Shown here: positions 13,899 to 21,256 of the stretch, in pieces | Layout of the letters: each line of letters starts with the position of its first letter | How positions within the stretch are numbered: position 1 is the first letter of the stretch | Origin: CAZBEA01 sp964490835 | GTDB lineage: Bacteria; Patescibacteriota; Microgenomatia; Levybacterales; GWA1-39-11 | Length of the DNA: 26,203 bases | Direction of reading: 5' to 3' | NCBI GenBank assembly: GCA_964490835.1 | Contig: CAZBEA010000009.1 | Coordinates: 1 to 26,203 of the forward strand | Notes under the pieces: generated by a model | The model's input: only the letters and a program-made list of their open reading frames with translations | Databases searched by the model: none | Told to the model about the DNA's origin: nothing | Position numbers and translations under genes: made by a program

Positions 13899-14288
13899 GT
13901 GAAGTGCTGCAGGAATTGTCTTGTAGAATTAAAAAATCTCAGATCTGTCTATTGCAGTAATAAATGTCATCGCAATTTTCAGCATCAAGAGTTTATAGAC
14001 ATTTGGAAAAAAGCCTCGGTTCAGGGAGTGAACATTATCAGTTCAACTGTAATTTCTCATCACATCAGAAATTATCTTCTTAATAAATTTGAATTTAAAT
14101 GTTCACAGTGTGGGTGGAATGAAATTCACCCAATAACTTTGTCAAGCCCCTTGGAGGTCGATCATATAGACGGTCAGGCATGGAATAACCTAGAAAGTAA
14201 TCTAAGAGTTCTTTGTCCAAATTGTCACTCCTTAACTCCGAAATTTAGGAATCTGAACAAAGGAAATGGAAGAAAGAATCGGAAATAA
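13899..14288 (+). CDS. HNH endonuclease family protein
   Basis: 129 residues from a GTG start, 22 nt after tRNA-Thr(UGU). The N-terminus carries a small four-Cys zinc motif (CRNC near 4-7, YCSNKC at 18-23). The HNH domain follows: KCSQC (Cys68, Cys71), VDHIDG (Asp88-His89), NLESNLRVLC and CPNCH (Cys106, Cys109, His110). It has the Cys-pair zinc scaffold seen in phage and homing-type HNH nucleases, a class that nicks or cuts DNA. The gene is AT-rich with no SD; an extended -10 six nt upstream predicts a leaderless message. A freestanding HNH gene next to a tRNA gene suggests a mobile or formerly mobile element, though no repeats or integrase are visible. Confidence 0.8.
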   Translation: MKCCRNCLVELKNLRSVYCSNKCHRNFQHQEFIDIWKKASVQGVNIISSTVISHHIRNYLLNKFEFKCSQCGWNEIHPITLSSPLEVDHIDGQAWNNLESNLRVLCPNCHSLTPKFRNLNKGNGRKNRK

Positions 14289-14340
14289 TAACGACTCATT
14301 CCTCTATACAAGGTAAGGAAAATATGAGGAAAATCAGCAC

Positions 14341-14370
14341 TTGACAAGCTAATCTTATTTCCTCTATGAT
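14341..14370 (+). promoter_or_regulatory. Strong promoter of the 14377 surface-protein gene (leaderless)
   Basis: TTGACA (14341-14346), an 18-nt spacer and TATGAT (14365-14370). Six Ts separate it from the ATG at 14377, which sits at the predicted transcription start. Confidence 0.7.
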
Positions 14371-14376
14371 TTTTTT

Positions 14377-15483
14377 ATGGCAAGATTTTTGTTGCATAAA
14401 TTCAGTACTCTGAAAAAAGAGAAAAAGGTTGCCATTTCACTTCTTCTGCTTCTCCTTGTTAATCTCTTAAGCGGATTCTTATACCCCCAAAGGGCCAGAG
14501 CTGCATCATTAGACGATGCGGGTGTACTGCTATATAGGATGGCGCAAGGGACAGTGGCGAGTAGCACAAATGCAATATTGGTTGTATTTGATCCTACGAC
14601 TGCTTCTGATGAAGACTACGTCGCACTTACTGTTACGGACAATACCTCCTCCGGGTTCACTGTGGACGGTACCCCAGCAAACATTACGACAGCCTCCGCA
14701 ACTGGAATTAATTTCAATGGAGTAGCCGTGACTAATGTAGCGATGACTGGAAACGCGGCGAGTTCGGTAAGCGACGGTGGTTCTACAACAGAAATTAAAT
14801 TTACTATTTCTACCCCTGCGAATCCTAGTGTTGGAACCCTCTATGGATTTCTAATAACGGGTGGAATCACGAACCCAGCAGGATCAGGTGAGCAAACAAT
14901 TATTGTAGAGACCGAAGACTCAGGTAATGTGACAATAGATTCCTCAAGTATTGCGGTAGACATCGTAGGGGCAAATGCCGATCAGGTCTCTGTGACAGCT
15001 ACAGTTCCAGCTACATTTAATTTTAACATTGCAGATACATCTATCGCGCTTGGGACACTGTCAACCGGTTCGGTCAGTACAAATTCGATGAGCCCTGGAA
15101 TTGATGTTGACACGAATGCAGCAAATGGATATACAGCATGGATTAGAAGTGAAGGTGGCGCAGATACTCTTGCTTCGGCCACATCAGGAGATTCGATTTC
15201 AACGACAGACTCAGATACTCTCGAGACTTGCGCTCCTGGTACAGAGTGTTATCTGGTAGACGTAGCTCCCTCCGGCGGTGGTACAGCTACTTCTGAATAC
15301 GATGGGAATGGAACCACTACTGGGGGTGTGATTGATACAGCCTATGAAGAAATTGTTACGCATAATGCTCCAGTTAATTCTGCAACTATCGTACTTACTG
15401 CTATTGTTGCAATTTCACCGACAACCGCCGCCGCTTCAGACTACACAGACACATGGCAAGTTGTAGGCGCCGGGAACTTCTAA
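14377..15483 (+). CDS. Secreted beta-rich surface protein, WxL-like C-terminal module
   Basis: 368 residues with a signal peptide (basic start, LLLLLLVNLLSGFLYPQRAR, then AA/SLDD). The mature protein is rich in Thr, Ser, Gly, Ala and Val and almost free of Lys, as usual for extracellular beta proteins. An N-terminal domain (about 44-200) contains alternating strands (FTVDGTPANITTASATGINF). The C-terminal domain (about 205-368; VSVTATVPATFNFNIADTSI) ends SDYTDTWQVVGAGNF. This resembles the C-terminal WxL-type and spore-coat-U-like beta-sandwiches, and the same ending occurs in the protein at 18895-19980. Two Cys (CAPGTEC) may form a disulfide. Two genes for WxL-interacting-like proteins follow. 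Confidence 0.7.
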   Translation: MARFLLHKFSTLKKEKKVAISLLLLLLVNLLSGFLYPQRARAASLDDAGVLLYRMAQGTVASSTNAILVVFDPTTASDEDYVALTVTDNTSSGFTVDGTPANITTASATGINFNGVAVTNVAMTGNAASSVSDGGSTTEIKFTISTPANPSVGTLYGFLITGGITNPAGSGEQTIIVETEDSGNVTIDSSSIAVDIVGANADQVSVTATVPATFNFNIADTSIALGTLSTGSVSTNSMSPGIDVDTNAANGYTAWIRSEGGADTLASATSGDSISTTDSDTLETCAPGTECYLVDVAPSGGGTATSEYDGNGTTTGGVIDTAYEEIVTHNAPVNSATIVLTAIVAISPTTAAASDYTDTWQVVGAGNF

Positions 15484-15534
15484 TACTGCTGCCTAGTATT
15501 CGAATTTCTATTTTCAATCAAACGAAAAATTTGA

Positions 15535-15540
15535 TATAAC
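15535..15540 (+). promoter_or_regulatory. Putative -10 of the 15548 gene (leaderless)
   Basis: TATAAC ends 7 nt before the ATG. The -35 candidate (TTTCAA, 15512-15517) is weak. Confidence 0.4.
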
Positions 15541-15547
15541 AATTACT

Positions 15548-16642
15548 ATGCGGATTTACAAGCTATTACTGGCAGCCTCATTTATATTTGTTTTCTTCAT
15601 TTTTAGGTCAGAAGCTCTAGCTCAGACCAGAAATCAGGCTACACCATCGCCTTCACCAACACCTCTGGTTCCAAAGGAGGCGCCTCCTACAGGGATTGAT
15701 CTATCAGTCTCTCCTCCCTTTTTAAGTCTTATTACCGATCCGGGAAAGCCGGTATCATCCGAATTTGCAATTACAAATAACAATAACTTCCGAGAGTATC
15801 TGAAAATTGAAATTGCTAAGTACGAATCAAGTGAAGGTCAGGTTGTCCTATCGGATATTCAAGATAATGATGAATTTGCAAAGTGGATAACATTTTCAGA
15901 GCGCGAATTTACAATCGAACCGGGCGAGAGGAAGACAATTGAGTTTACTATTTCTCCTTCAGATGAGGCAAGGCTCGGGTATTATTACGCTCTCATAATT
16001 CAACGGATTGCTATTGAAGCAGATCCAAATGCTAATGCCGTTATTTCAGGAGCGCCTGCAATTTCGGTTCTTCTCAATGTTACAAGCGCCAATGCCAAAA
16101 GGGAATTGCAGCTCGTTGACTTTAGAACAGACAAATTCTTTTACGAATATCTTCCTACGACTTTTCAGATACAGGTAAAAAATACTGGAAATATCCATGT
16201 CGTGCCAGTCGGGGATATTTTCATCGACTCAACCCGAATGAAAGAGGTGTCATCTTTGATTGTAAATGAGGGAAGGGGGAATGTGCTACCAAATTCTGAG
16301 CGGACTTTTGCTGCAACGTGGGACGATGCTTTTGCCAAGCGTGTTCCAAAAGTAGACGAAAGTGGATCACCCGTAACTGACGAGAAGGGAAACCCCGTAT
16401 ATAAGACCGAATTTAACTTTGAAAATGCGAACAAATTCCGCATCGGTAAATACACCGCCAATCTTATTCTTGTCTACGATAACGGAGAGCGCGATATTCC
16501 GCTTGAGGCGCAAGTCAGTTTTTGGGTGGTGCCATGGAAGATAGTGTTGGTTATTCTTGTCGTCGGGTTATTTGCATTCCTAGGTTTGAAGAACACGATA
16601 TTCTCAAACCTCAGACGAGTTAAAAAAGTAATCGGTTCATGA
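15548..16642 (+). CDS. Membrane-anchored surface protein, WxL-interacting-protein-like
   Basis: 364 residues. A signal peptide (about 1-25, SEALA/QTR), a Pro/Thr linker, then two tandem Ig-like beta domains. The first (about 50-180) starts IDLSVSPPFLSLITDPGKPV and includes ITNNNNFREYLKIEI, FTIEPGERKTIEFTISPSDE and YYYALII. The second (about 185-325) includes FQIQVKNTGNIHVVPVG and IGKYTANLILVYDNG. A TM helix (WKIVLVILVVGLFAFLGLKN) and a short basic tail (RRVKKVIGS) end it. This is the plan of the DUF916/DUF3324 proteins of Gram-positive WxL loci, which bind peptidoglycan and the WxL partner. Residue-level homology cannot be shown by eye; the call rests on architecture, motifs and position next to the WxL-like gene. 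Confidence 0.7.
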   Translation: MRIYKLLLAASFIFVFFIFRSEALAQTRNQATPSPSPTPLVPKEAPPTGIDLSVSPPFLSLITDPGKPVSSEFAITNNNNFREYLKIEIAKYESSEGQVVLSDIQDNDEFAKWITFSEREFTIEPGERKTIEFTISPSDEARLGYYYALIIQRIAIEADPNANAVISGAPAISVLLNVTSANAKRELQLVDFRTDKFFYEYLPTTFQIQVKNTGNIHVVPVGDIFIDSTRMKEVSSLIVNEGRGNVLPNSERTFAATWDDAFAKRVPKVDESGSPVTDEKGNPVYKTEFNFENANKFRIGKYTANLILVYDNGERDIPLEAQVSFWVVPWKIVLVILVVGLFAFLGLKNTIFSNLRRVKKVIGS

Positions 16643-17604
16643 GATCTTCTCTTCTGCCCAAAACAGCCGCAATTCTTGGTTTGTTTGTATTTTTTCAGTT
16701 TTTATCCGGATTGGCTCTTGCTCAGGAAAAAAAGGGTGGAATTACTCTTTCTCCGGCATTTGAAGAAGTGGTTATGACTCAGGATGACACGGAAAAAAAG
16801 ATAGAGGTCGAGCTTGAGAATAATGACGCATCTTCGGTGACTCTTGAATTGTTTCCGATTAATTTCAGGCTGTTGGACGACTACGGGAAAATAGGATTTA
16901 TGGGACAGGAGTCAAAAGAATATTCATTTGCTCTCTCATCGTTCATCAGGCTTGACGATAGTACATATACACTTGAGCCAGGTAAGACAATAACTATTCC
17001 TGTAACGATTGAAAATAGAAAAGATCTCTCTCCCGGTGGGCATTATGCTGCGATCGTCGCACGGGTTGTTCAGGATACGTCAAAAACCGCCGTTTCGCCT
17101 GCTCTTTCATCGCTTATTCTCCTGCGAAAGACAGGTGGTGAGACCTTCAATCTCTCGATCCGCGACGCAGGGTGGCCACGTGGATTGTTCGTTTTCAACT
17201 ACGTAGATCGTTTTTCTATTCTTTTTCAGAATCAGGGAAATGTACACTTGACTCCATTCGGTGAAATAAGGGTTGAGGATATGTTGGGCAGAACCCTATA
17301 TAAGGGGGTAGTTAACACTTCTTCCCTTAAAATTTTTCCGCTTTCACGACGTTACATTCCGACCCGATTGACTAAAATAAGCTGGTCACTGCCTGTTTCG
17401 ATCAACAAAATCTCAATTAAAGGGCACGATTCGCTTGATAAGGTAACATACATTCATGAGGACTCTTTTATCTATATTCATCCGGTCGTTATACCGGTTG
17501 TAATTCTTATTTTGCTTATCCGGCTCACGGGCCTTGCAAAAATACGCAAATTTGCCCCCAAAATGCCTCAAAAAGAGCATATTACGAACAAAAGAGGTAA
17601 GTAA
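16639..17604 (+). CDS. Second membrane-anchored WxL-interacting-protein-like protein
   Basis: 321 residues; the ATG overlaps the previous TGA by 4 nt, so translation is coupled. A signal peptide (SGLALA/QEKKG) is followed by a first beta domain (GGITLSPAFEEVVMTQDDTE; YTLEPGKTITIPVTIENRKD; GGHYAAIVARV), then a second (FSILFQNQGNVHLTPFGEI). A TM helix (VVIPVVILILLIRLTGLA) and a basic tail (KFAPKMPQKEHITNKRGK) complete it. Layout and key motifs (NxGNxHxxPxG, EPGxxxTI) repeat those of the upstream gene, so the two are paralogues. They may form a heteromeric receptor at the cell surface for the WxL-like protein. Confidence 0.7.
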   Translation: MRSSLLPKTAAILGLFVFFQFLSGLALAQEKKGGITLSPAFEEVVMTQDDTEKKIEVELENNDASSVTLELFPINFRLLDDYGKIGFMGQESKEYSFALSSFIRLDDSTYTLEPGKTITIPVTIENRKDLSPGGHYAAIVARVVQDTSKTAVSPALSSLILLRKTGGETFNLSIRDAGWPRGLFVFNYVDRFSILFQNQGNVHLTPFGEIRVEDMLGRTLYKGVVNTSSLKIFPLSRRYIPTRLTKISWSLPVSINKISIKGHDSLDKVTYIHEDSFIYIHPVVIPVVILILLIRLTGLAKIRKFAPKMPQKEHITNKRGK

Positions 17605-17652
17605 TGCTCTGGTCGGGGAGCAAAGTGCTATGGGCATTTGCGGGTCATATGT

Positions 17653-18252
17653 ATGAAAAAGAAAATATATAGCGGAATCCTTGTTTTGATCTTAGTTGGA
17701 GGCGTATTTGTTGCATACTACATCCTGAACGGGCAGAGGAGTACTATCAACGAAGGTGCGCTCAGCGACCGTTCGAGAGAATATCTTGAAAAAAAATCCG
17801 TTCAAGACGGGTCATCCGAACTTAAATATATTCAATTAACAGGGGTTCCAGAAGGCGCGTCGGGTCAGACAATCACTGTCGGAGACTGTTTTAGCATTCA
17901 AATCCCATTTGCAATCGATAATAACAGGCAAAAAGAAGACGAGTGTCATCTCTACATTTCGACCACACGTCCTGAAGGCTCGATTACCGCGTACCAACGA
18001 TACGGAGGCGAATATCTTGATTTTGATAGCGTGCCGGGCGTGAGCCTCAGGCGGTTAGAAAAAGAAAAGTACGAAGAAAAGAGTTTGAAAGTTGGTGACA
18101 GAACATTTTTAGGGTTTAGGAACAAGCAAGAAGGTGAAGTGACGTATTTTTATTACACCCCACAGAGTCATTTTGTGATTACGTTTGATATGCACGGGGT
18201 AGAGATTGCCAGTGAGATAAAGAAAACTCTCGAGAGTATTGAGTTTTTATAA
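17653..18252 (+). CDS. Membrane-anchored extracellular protein of unknown function
   Basis: 199 residues from the ATG at 17653 (a TTG at 17638 in frame is less likely). A basic start and one TM helix (IYSGILVLILVGGVFVAYYI) anchor a soluble external domain of about 165 residues. The domain has two Cys (GDCFSIQIPF and EDECHLYI) that could form a disulfide and an alternating strand pattern ending MHGVEIASEIKKTLESIEFL. The compact fold (strands followed by a C-terminal helix) resembles many small exported CPR proteins, but no family can be named. It follows the two WxL-interacting-like genes by 48 nt and may be co-transcribed with them. No clear SD. Confidence 0.65.
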   Translation: MKKKIYSGILVLILVGGVFVAYYILNGQRSTINEGALSDRSREYLEKKSVQDGSSELKYIQLTGVPEGASGQTITVGDCFSIQIPFAIDNNRQKEDECHLYISTTRPEGSITAYQRYGGEYLDFDSVPGVSLRRLEKEKYEEKSLKVGDRTFLGFRNKQEGEVTYFYYTPQSHFVITFDMHGVEIASEIKKTLESIEFL

Positions 18253-18258
18253 CCCAAT

Positions 18259-18867
18259 TTATCTAAATTCGCCCGGTTGGGAGCGATCAATTGTCCGCGA
18301 ATCCATAATAAATCCCCCGCCCTCAACGAGCGCAGCCATAGCAAATCTTCTCTGCGATCTTGTTATCTTATCAATTGCTCTATTGCGGAAGGTAACTTCG
18401 TATTTGAATTCCGGAATTCCACCCGGAGAGTCGAATACGCTTGAATGAATCACAGGAGGATTGGTATATTCGTCAATTCCAGAACTCGTGTCTGCATTGA
18501 GGGTGAAATGTGCGGTTTCAAGCGGTCCCTCCATTCGTATTTGTAGCATTCTATTCGAAGTAGGTCTGTTCGTATCCATTCCCAGCGCATATACTTGTTT
18601 GCCATCGATATAAATTTTCTCACCGTTTCGTGTCGAACGCGAGTCATATTCGTCTTTTAACGCTGCCCAGTATTGGAGAATCTTACGACTATGGACTTGT
18701 ATGAGATGGCCAAATCTCCCAGTATAACCTTGATTATCGAGTTGATGCGCCAGGGCATCGAACGCATTGTGAAGAAGTTCCGAATGTGGAATGGCTAGTA
18801 TTTCTGCGCGTTCAGACTCGGGCACCAAAAGTCCAAAGGGTGTTGGTTGTTGTTCCTTGCCTGCCAT
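18259..18867 (-). CDS. Soluble hypothetical protein
   Basis: 202 residues, starting MAGKEQQPTPFGLLVPESER. There is no signal peptide or TM segment, so it is cytosolic. The first third is helical (AEILAIPHSELLHNAFDALA; HSRKILQYWAALKDEY). The second part has beta character, with a possible strand-turn-strand GEKIYIDGKQVYALG and LQIRMEGPLETAHFTL. No catalytic motif is recognised. Expression is predicted to be leaderless: an extended -10 (TGA-TATAAT) ends 6 nt before the ATG. It converges on the 17653 gene (stops 6 nt apart) and lies 27 nt downstream of the next minus-strand gene. Confidence 0.65.
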   Translation of the reverse strand: MAGKEQQPTPFGLLVPESERAEILAIPHSELLHNAFDALAHQLDNQGYTGRFGHLIQVHSRKILQYWAALKDEYDSRSTRNGEKIYIDGKQVYALGMDTNRPTSNRMLQIRMEGPLETAHFTLNADTSSGIDEYTNPPVIHSSVFDSPGGIPEFKYEVTFRNRAIDKITRSQRRFAMAALVEGGGFIMDSRTIDRSQPGEFR

Positions 18868-18873
18868 GCAAGT

Positions 18874-18882
18874 ATTATATCA
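18874..18882 (-). promoter_or_regulatory. Extended -10 promoter of the 18259-18867 gene (leaderless)
   Basis: On the minus strand TGA-TATAAT, then six bases (ACTTGC), then the ATG at 18867. It overlaps the spacer between this gene and the upstream gene stop at 18895. Confidence 0.6.
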
Positions 18883-18894
18883 AATACTATCAAT

Positions 18895-19980
18895 CTAAAA
18901 CGTGCCGGCTGCGATAATGGTGAATGTGTCCGCATAATCGCTTGAGGCAGGAGTTGTTGAGGAGGGTTTCATTTTGAGCGTGACGCTCGCTCGACCACCG
19001 ACAATCGGATTGGTCCCAGTAGAATAAATTTCACGTATAGTCGAGTCGACAATTCCTACGTTATCCGATGCTCCGGTGTAAGGCGAAAGCGCAGTAAGTG
19101 GCCCACCACTGGTTTGGGCAACCGAGTTATTTTGAATTCCAAATCCTTCCTGAAGTGAGGCTAAATTTCCCGTCACTGAAGAGATAGTGTGTGCCTTGCT
19201 GGCTGACAAAAGGCCCTCATTCTCGCTATAGATATAGACGTAGCCGCCACTCTCGGCATTCGTATCAATATCAAGCCAGATTTTATCGGAAGCAGTATTT
19301 ACCGATCCCAGTGTAACCGAGCCGAAATTGAGCGTGTATGGAGCTGCGGTCTCGGTATCGATATTCGATACATCTATATCGAAGTTGATCGATGGGTTGA
19401 CTGTGGCTGCGTTGTCTGTCGGACCAAATTGACTTTGCGTAAACCACCCCTGTCTGGCAGCAACACGGACAGTATACGTCGTTCCAGGTAAAAGTCCTAT
19501 AATTTCAAATCCCCCAGCGCCCCCCCACGCAGTATAAGTCTGCCAATCATCATCATTTAATTGGGTCGTGACTGTATGATCGTTTTGTATATATTTTGTA
19601 TCACTAATGAATGCATCAGTAGATATCGAAATAGCAAATTCTGTATCAGACGGATTTGGTCCGGGGTTTATAGTAAGTTGTAGTTTGTTATAGTAGTTTG
19701 ATGGGTTGACCAGCGTAGGCGCAGGGGGCACATCTGTCTGATGTGTGAAGTTGAGACCGGAGCCTATAGAATACGTTCCCGACTCGGCAGATCCCGTATC
19801 CGATTCTCCAAGAACACCGTTAATCGAGTAATTTGTCGATGACGAACTTGCGGTTCCACCTGCTCCAAATCCATATTCAACCAATTCATACGCGTCTGAG
19901 GCAGGGCCCGCATATAAAGCAGAAGTATGAAGTAAAAAGTACGAGGTAAGGAGTAGTGTAATAAGTATTTTTTTATACAT
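18895..19980 (-). CDS. Secreted surface protein with FN3-like domain and WxL-like C-terminus
   Basis: 361 residues with a signal peptide (YKKILITLLLTSYFLLHTSA, cut near LYA/GPAS). An N-terminal YELVEYGFGAGGTASSSSTN module is followed by SINGVLGESDTGS. A fibronectin-III-like domain spans about 85-195 (PPAPTLVNPSNYYNKLQLTI; GLLPGTTYTVRVAA). The C-terminal beta domain (about 200-361; FDIDVSNIDTETAAPYTLNF) ends SDYADTFTIIAAGTF, the same type of ending as the protein at 14377-15483. This suggests that both use the same surface partner, perhaps the two anchored proteins at 15548-17604. It is transcribed from TTGCTA-18-TAAAAT at 19998-20027. Probably cell-surface or released. Confidence 0.72.
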   Translation of the reverse strand: MYKKILITLLLTSYFLLHTSALYAGPASDAYELVEYGFGAGGTASSSSTNYSINGVLGESDTGSAESGTYSIGSGLNFTHQTDVPPAPTLVNPSNYYNKLQLTINPGPNPSDTEFAISISTDAFISDTKYIQNDHTVTTQLNDDDWQTYTAWGGAGGFEIIGLLPGTTYTVRVAARQGWFTQSQFGPTDNAATVNPSINFDIDVSNIDTETAAPYTLNFGSVTLGSVNTASDKIWLDIDTNAESGGYVYIYSENEGLLSASKAHTISSVTGNLASLQEGFGIQNNSVAQTSGGPLTALSPYTGASDNVGIVDSTIREIYSTGTNPIVGGRASVTLKMKPSSTTPASSDYADTFTIIAAGTF

Positions 19981-19997
19981 AGTCCGGTATGTGTTTT

Positions 19998-20027
19998 ATT
20001 TTAGCGGCAAAATATGTGAATTAGCAA
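19998..20027 (-). promoter_or_regulatory. Candidate promoter of the FN3 surface protein gene
   Basis: On the minus strand TTGCTA (20022-20027), an 18-nt spacer and TAAAAT (19998-20003). The ATG at 19980 follows 17 nt after the -10, so the leader is only about 10 nt. Confidence 0.5.
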
Positions 20028-20326
20028 TATCGAGGCTGAGATGTGGGGTATGATAAAGGAAAAATACACCCGAGAGACAGTCCAACCTAAAATGATGAAA
20101 ATAGCTTTATATATCAACAAATTCGTCAAACCATAGCAATTAGCGATTAAAATTAATAATTGCTAACTTTAGCCTCAGAAATAGTTCTGTTTTTTTTAAA
20201 TTTTGCCATTATGTATACAGGCGAGATCCTAAAAATTACACCGGAACTCATTACGAACCAAAACAATATTGATCATTTTTGATCATATCTGATATAGATA
20301 TTAGTCTAAATATGTATTGTAATGGA
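20028..20326. other. AT-rich intergenic region with inverted repeats
   Basis: No gene is seen. TAGCAATTA (20134-20142) and TAATTGCTA (20157-20165) form a perfect 9-bp inverted repeat with a 14-nt spacer. Near 20271-20286 a TGATCA-TTTT-TGATCA element occurs, and ATATC...GATAT lies close by. These could be operator sites or hairpins between two convergent or diverging units; no function can be assigned. Confidence 0.4.
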
Positions 20327-20360
20327 CCGGGAGGGCGGGATAAAACCCGCACCTCCTCGG
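20327..20360 (-). terminator. Terminator-like hairpin of the second island
   Basis: On the minus strand CCG-A-GGAGG-T-GCGGG, loop TTTTAT, CCCGC-CCTCC-CGG forms a 13-bp stem with two small bulges. It begins 7 nt after the stop of the 20368-20598 gene. No U-run follows, as with the hairpins of the first island. Confidence 0.55.
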
Positions 20361-20367
20361 TAACCGG

Positions 20368-20598
20368 TCAGAGAATTGTGAGCAAGAGTTGGGAGCTGAG
20401 ACCACCCGTGAAGAGCATGAATACACCCAAGATCACGAGAATATTCCTCAAGTCCGTCTTCTCGGATTTGGTTAATTCCTTTCGGGGGTCAACGCCGTAC
20501 CTTCGCCAGCGAATGTGGGCGATCAAGAGCGTGAAATATGCGATCAGAACCGTGATGACTGTAAGAACAATCGCCACGATCCACAAAAAGATCGTCAT
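20368..20598 (-). CDS. Small membrane protein
   Basis: 76 residues, starting MTIFLWIVAIVLTVITVLIA. Two hydrophobic helices (about 3-28 and 53-72, ILVILGVFMLFTGGLSSQLL) flank a basic, charged loop (RWRRYGVDPRKELTKSEKTD). The positive-inside rule places the loop in the cytoplasm, with both termini outside. A strong SD (GAGGAG) precedes the ATG. It is the last gene of a three-gene minus-strand operon. No family is recognised. Confidence 0.65.
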   Translation of the reverse strand: MTIFLWIVAIVLTVITVLIAYFTLLIAHIRWRRYGVDPRKELTKSEKTDLRNILVILGVFMLFTGGLSSQLLLTIL

Positions 20599-20653
20599 TT
20601 ATTTTCTCCTCGGATTTGTACCCCTCGACGAGCGTGGAGTTGGTTTTGTGAAT

Positions 20654-20953
20654 TCATGCATTGGCAGGTGGAGTTTGGCGGTTTAGCCGCCTCGCAATCC
20701 ATCCTACGATTGATTGGGCTACCCAGTACTGGAGGTACAGGAACACGAGTGCTCCAAAATACGCCAGATACAGGGCAGCTGATTCGTCGACGACGCTCCG
20801 GTGGACCCACACGAGCAAGGGAATTTCACCCCACACCGCAAGGATCCACGCAGTACTACGAAATAGTCTTGGCATTCTTTTTTCTGCGATTCTGTCGGAT
20901 ATCACCGCCAGGATGAGAATCGGGAATGGGATCACCAGAAGAAGAGCTGTCAC
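20654..20953 (-). CDS. Small multi-pass membrane protein
   Basis: 99 residues from a GTG start with AGGAGG 5 nt upstream; the start overlaps the previous stop by 4 nt (coupled). Three hydrophobic segments are visible: about 2-18 (ALLLVIPFPILILAVI), 33-50 (STAWILAVWGEIPLLVWV) and 60-80 (ALYLAYFGALVFLYLQYWVA). A basic C-terminus follows (RRLNRQTPPANA). Its pairing with the two-helix protein at 20368 suggests they form a small membrane complex. No domain is recognised. Confidence 0.65.
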   Translation of the reverse strand: MTALLLVIPFPILILAVISDRIAEKRMPRLFRSTAWILAVWGEIPLLVWVHRSVVDESAALYLAYFGALVFLYLQYWVAQSIVGWIARRLNRQTPPANA

Positions 20954-21063
20954 GATGACCTCCTAATGCGAGCAGATAGTCGTTGTCTAATGTTTGCTTT
21001 CGAAGTTATACTTATGCCGATTGCGGTGCTGATGAACGTCAGCGCGGTGTGGGTATTAACCAC
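20950..21063 (-). CDS. 37-residue small protein, first gene of the operon
   Basis: GTG start at 21063 with AAAAAGGAG about 6 nt upstream. The product is MVNTHTALTFISTAIGISIT followed by SKANIRQRLSARIRRSS: one hydrophobic segment (about 6-20) and a very basic tail (six Arg or Lys in the last 17 residues). This is the layout of a membrane-associated small peptide. The TGA overlaps the GTG of the next gene. It might be a leader peptide, a translational coupler or a real small membrane protein. The SD, the coupling and the structured leader all support translation. Confidence 0.5.
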   Translation of the reverse strand: MVNTHTALTFISTAIGISITSKANIRQRLSARIRRSS

Positions 21064-21169
21064 AATTTTTCTCCTTTTTATGTGACCGGTTGTAAAAGAA
21101 CAACAGGTCACGGGCGTAATGGACGTGCAAAGGGATCCGGTCCCTGTGCCTGTAGTTGTGGGTATTATA
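21064..21169 (-). promoter_or_regulatory. -10 box and structured leader of the small membrane-protein operon
   Basis: On the minus strand TATAAT (21164-21169) with a weak -35 starts a leader of about 94 nt. Just upstream of the SD lies GTGACC-(T)-GTTG, an eight-base loop and CAAC-(C)-GGTCAC (21082-21111), a 10-bp stem with one mismatch. A small GGGA/TCCC hairpin lies near 21131-21143. The 3' hairpin ends about 10 nt before the SD, so it could influence ribosome access. Confidence 0.5.
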
Positions 21170-21227
21170 CGCCTAAAACAGAGAGTTTTGCATGTAATAC
21201 GAAGACGGAGTCTTAAGATAGAGAAAA

Positions 21228-21248
21228 CCCCCTGGCGGAGCCAGGGGG
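21228..21248 (-). terminator. Intrinsic terminator of the 21257-21499 gene
   Basis: CCCCCTGGC, loop of three, GCCAGGGGG gives a 9-bp perfect stem. On the minus strand TTTTCTCTATCTT follows, so it is a proper intrinsic terminator placed 9 nt after the gene stop. Confidence 0.75.
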
Positions 21249-21256
21249 CATGGGTT

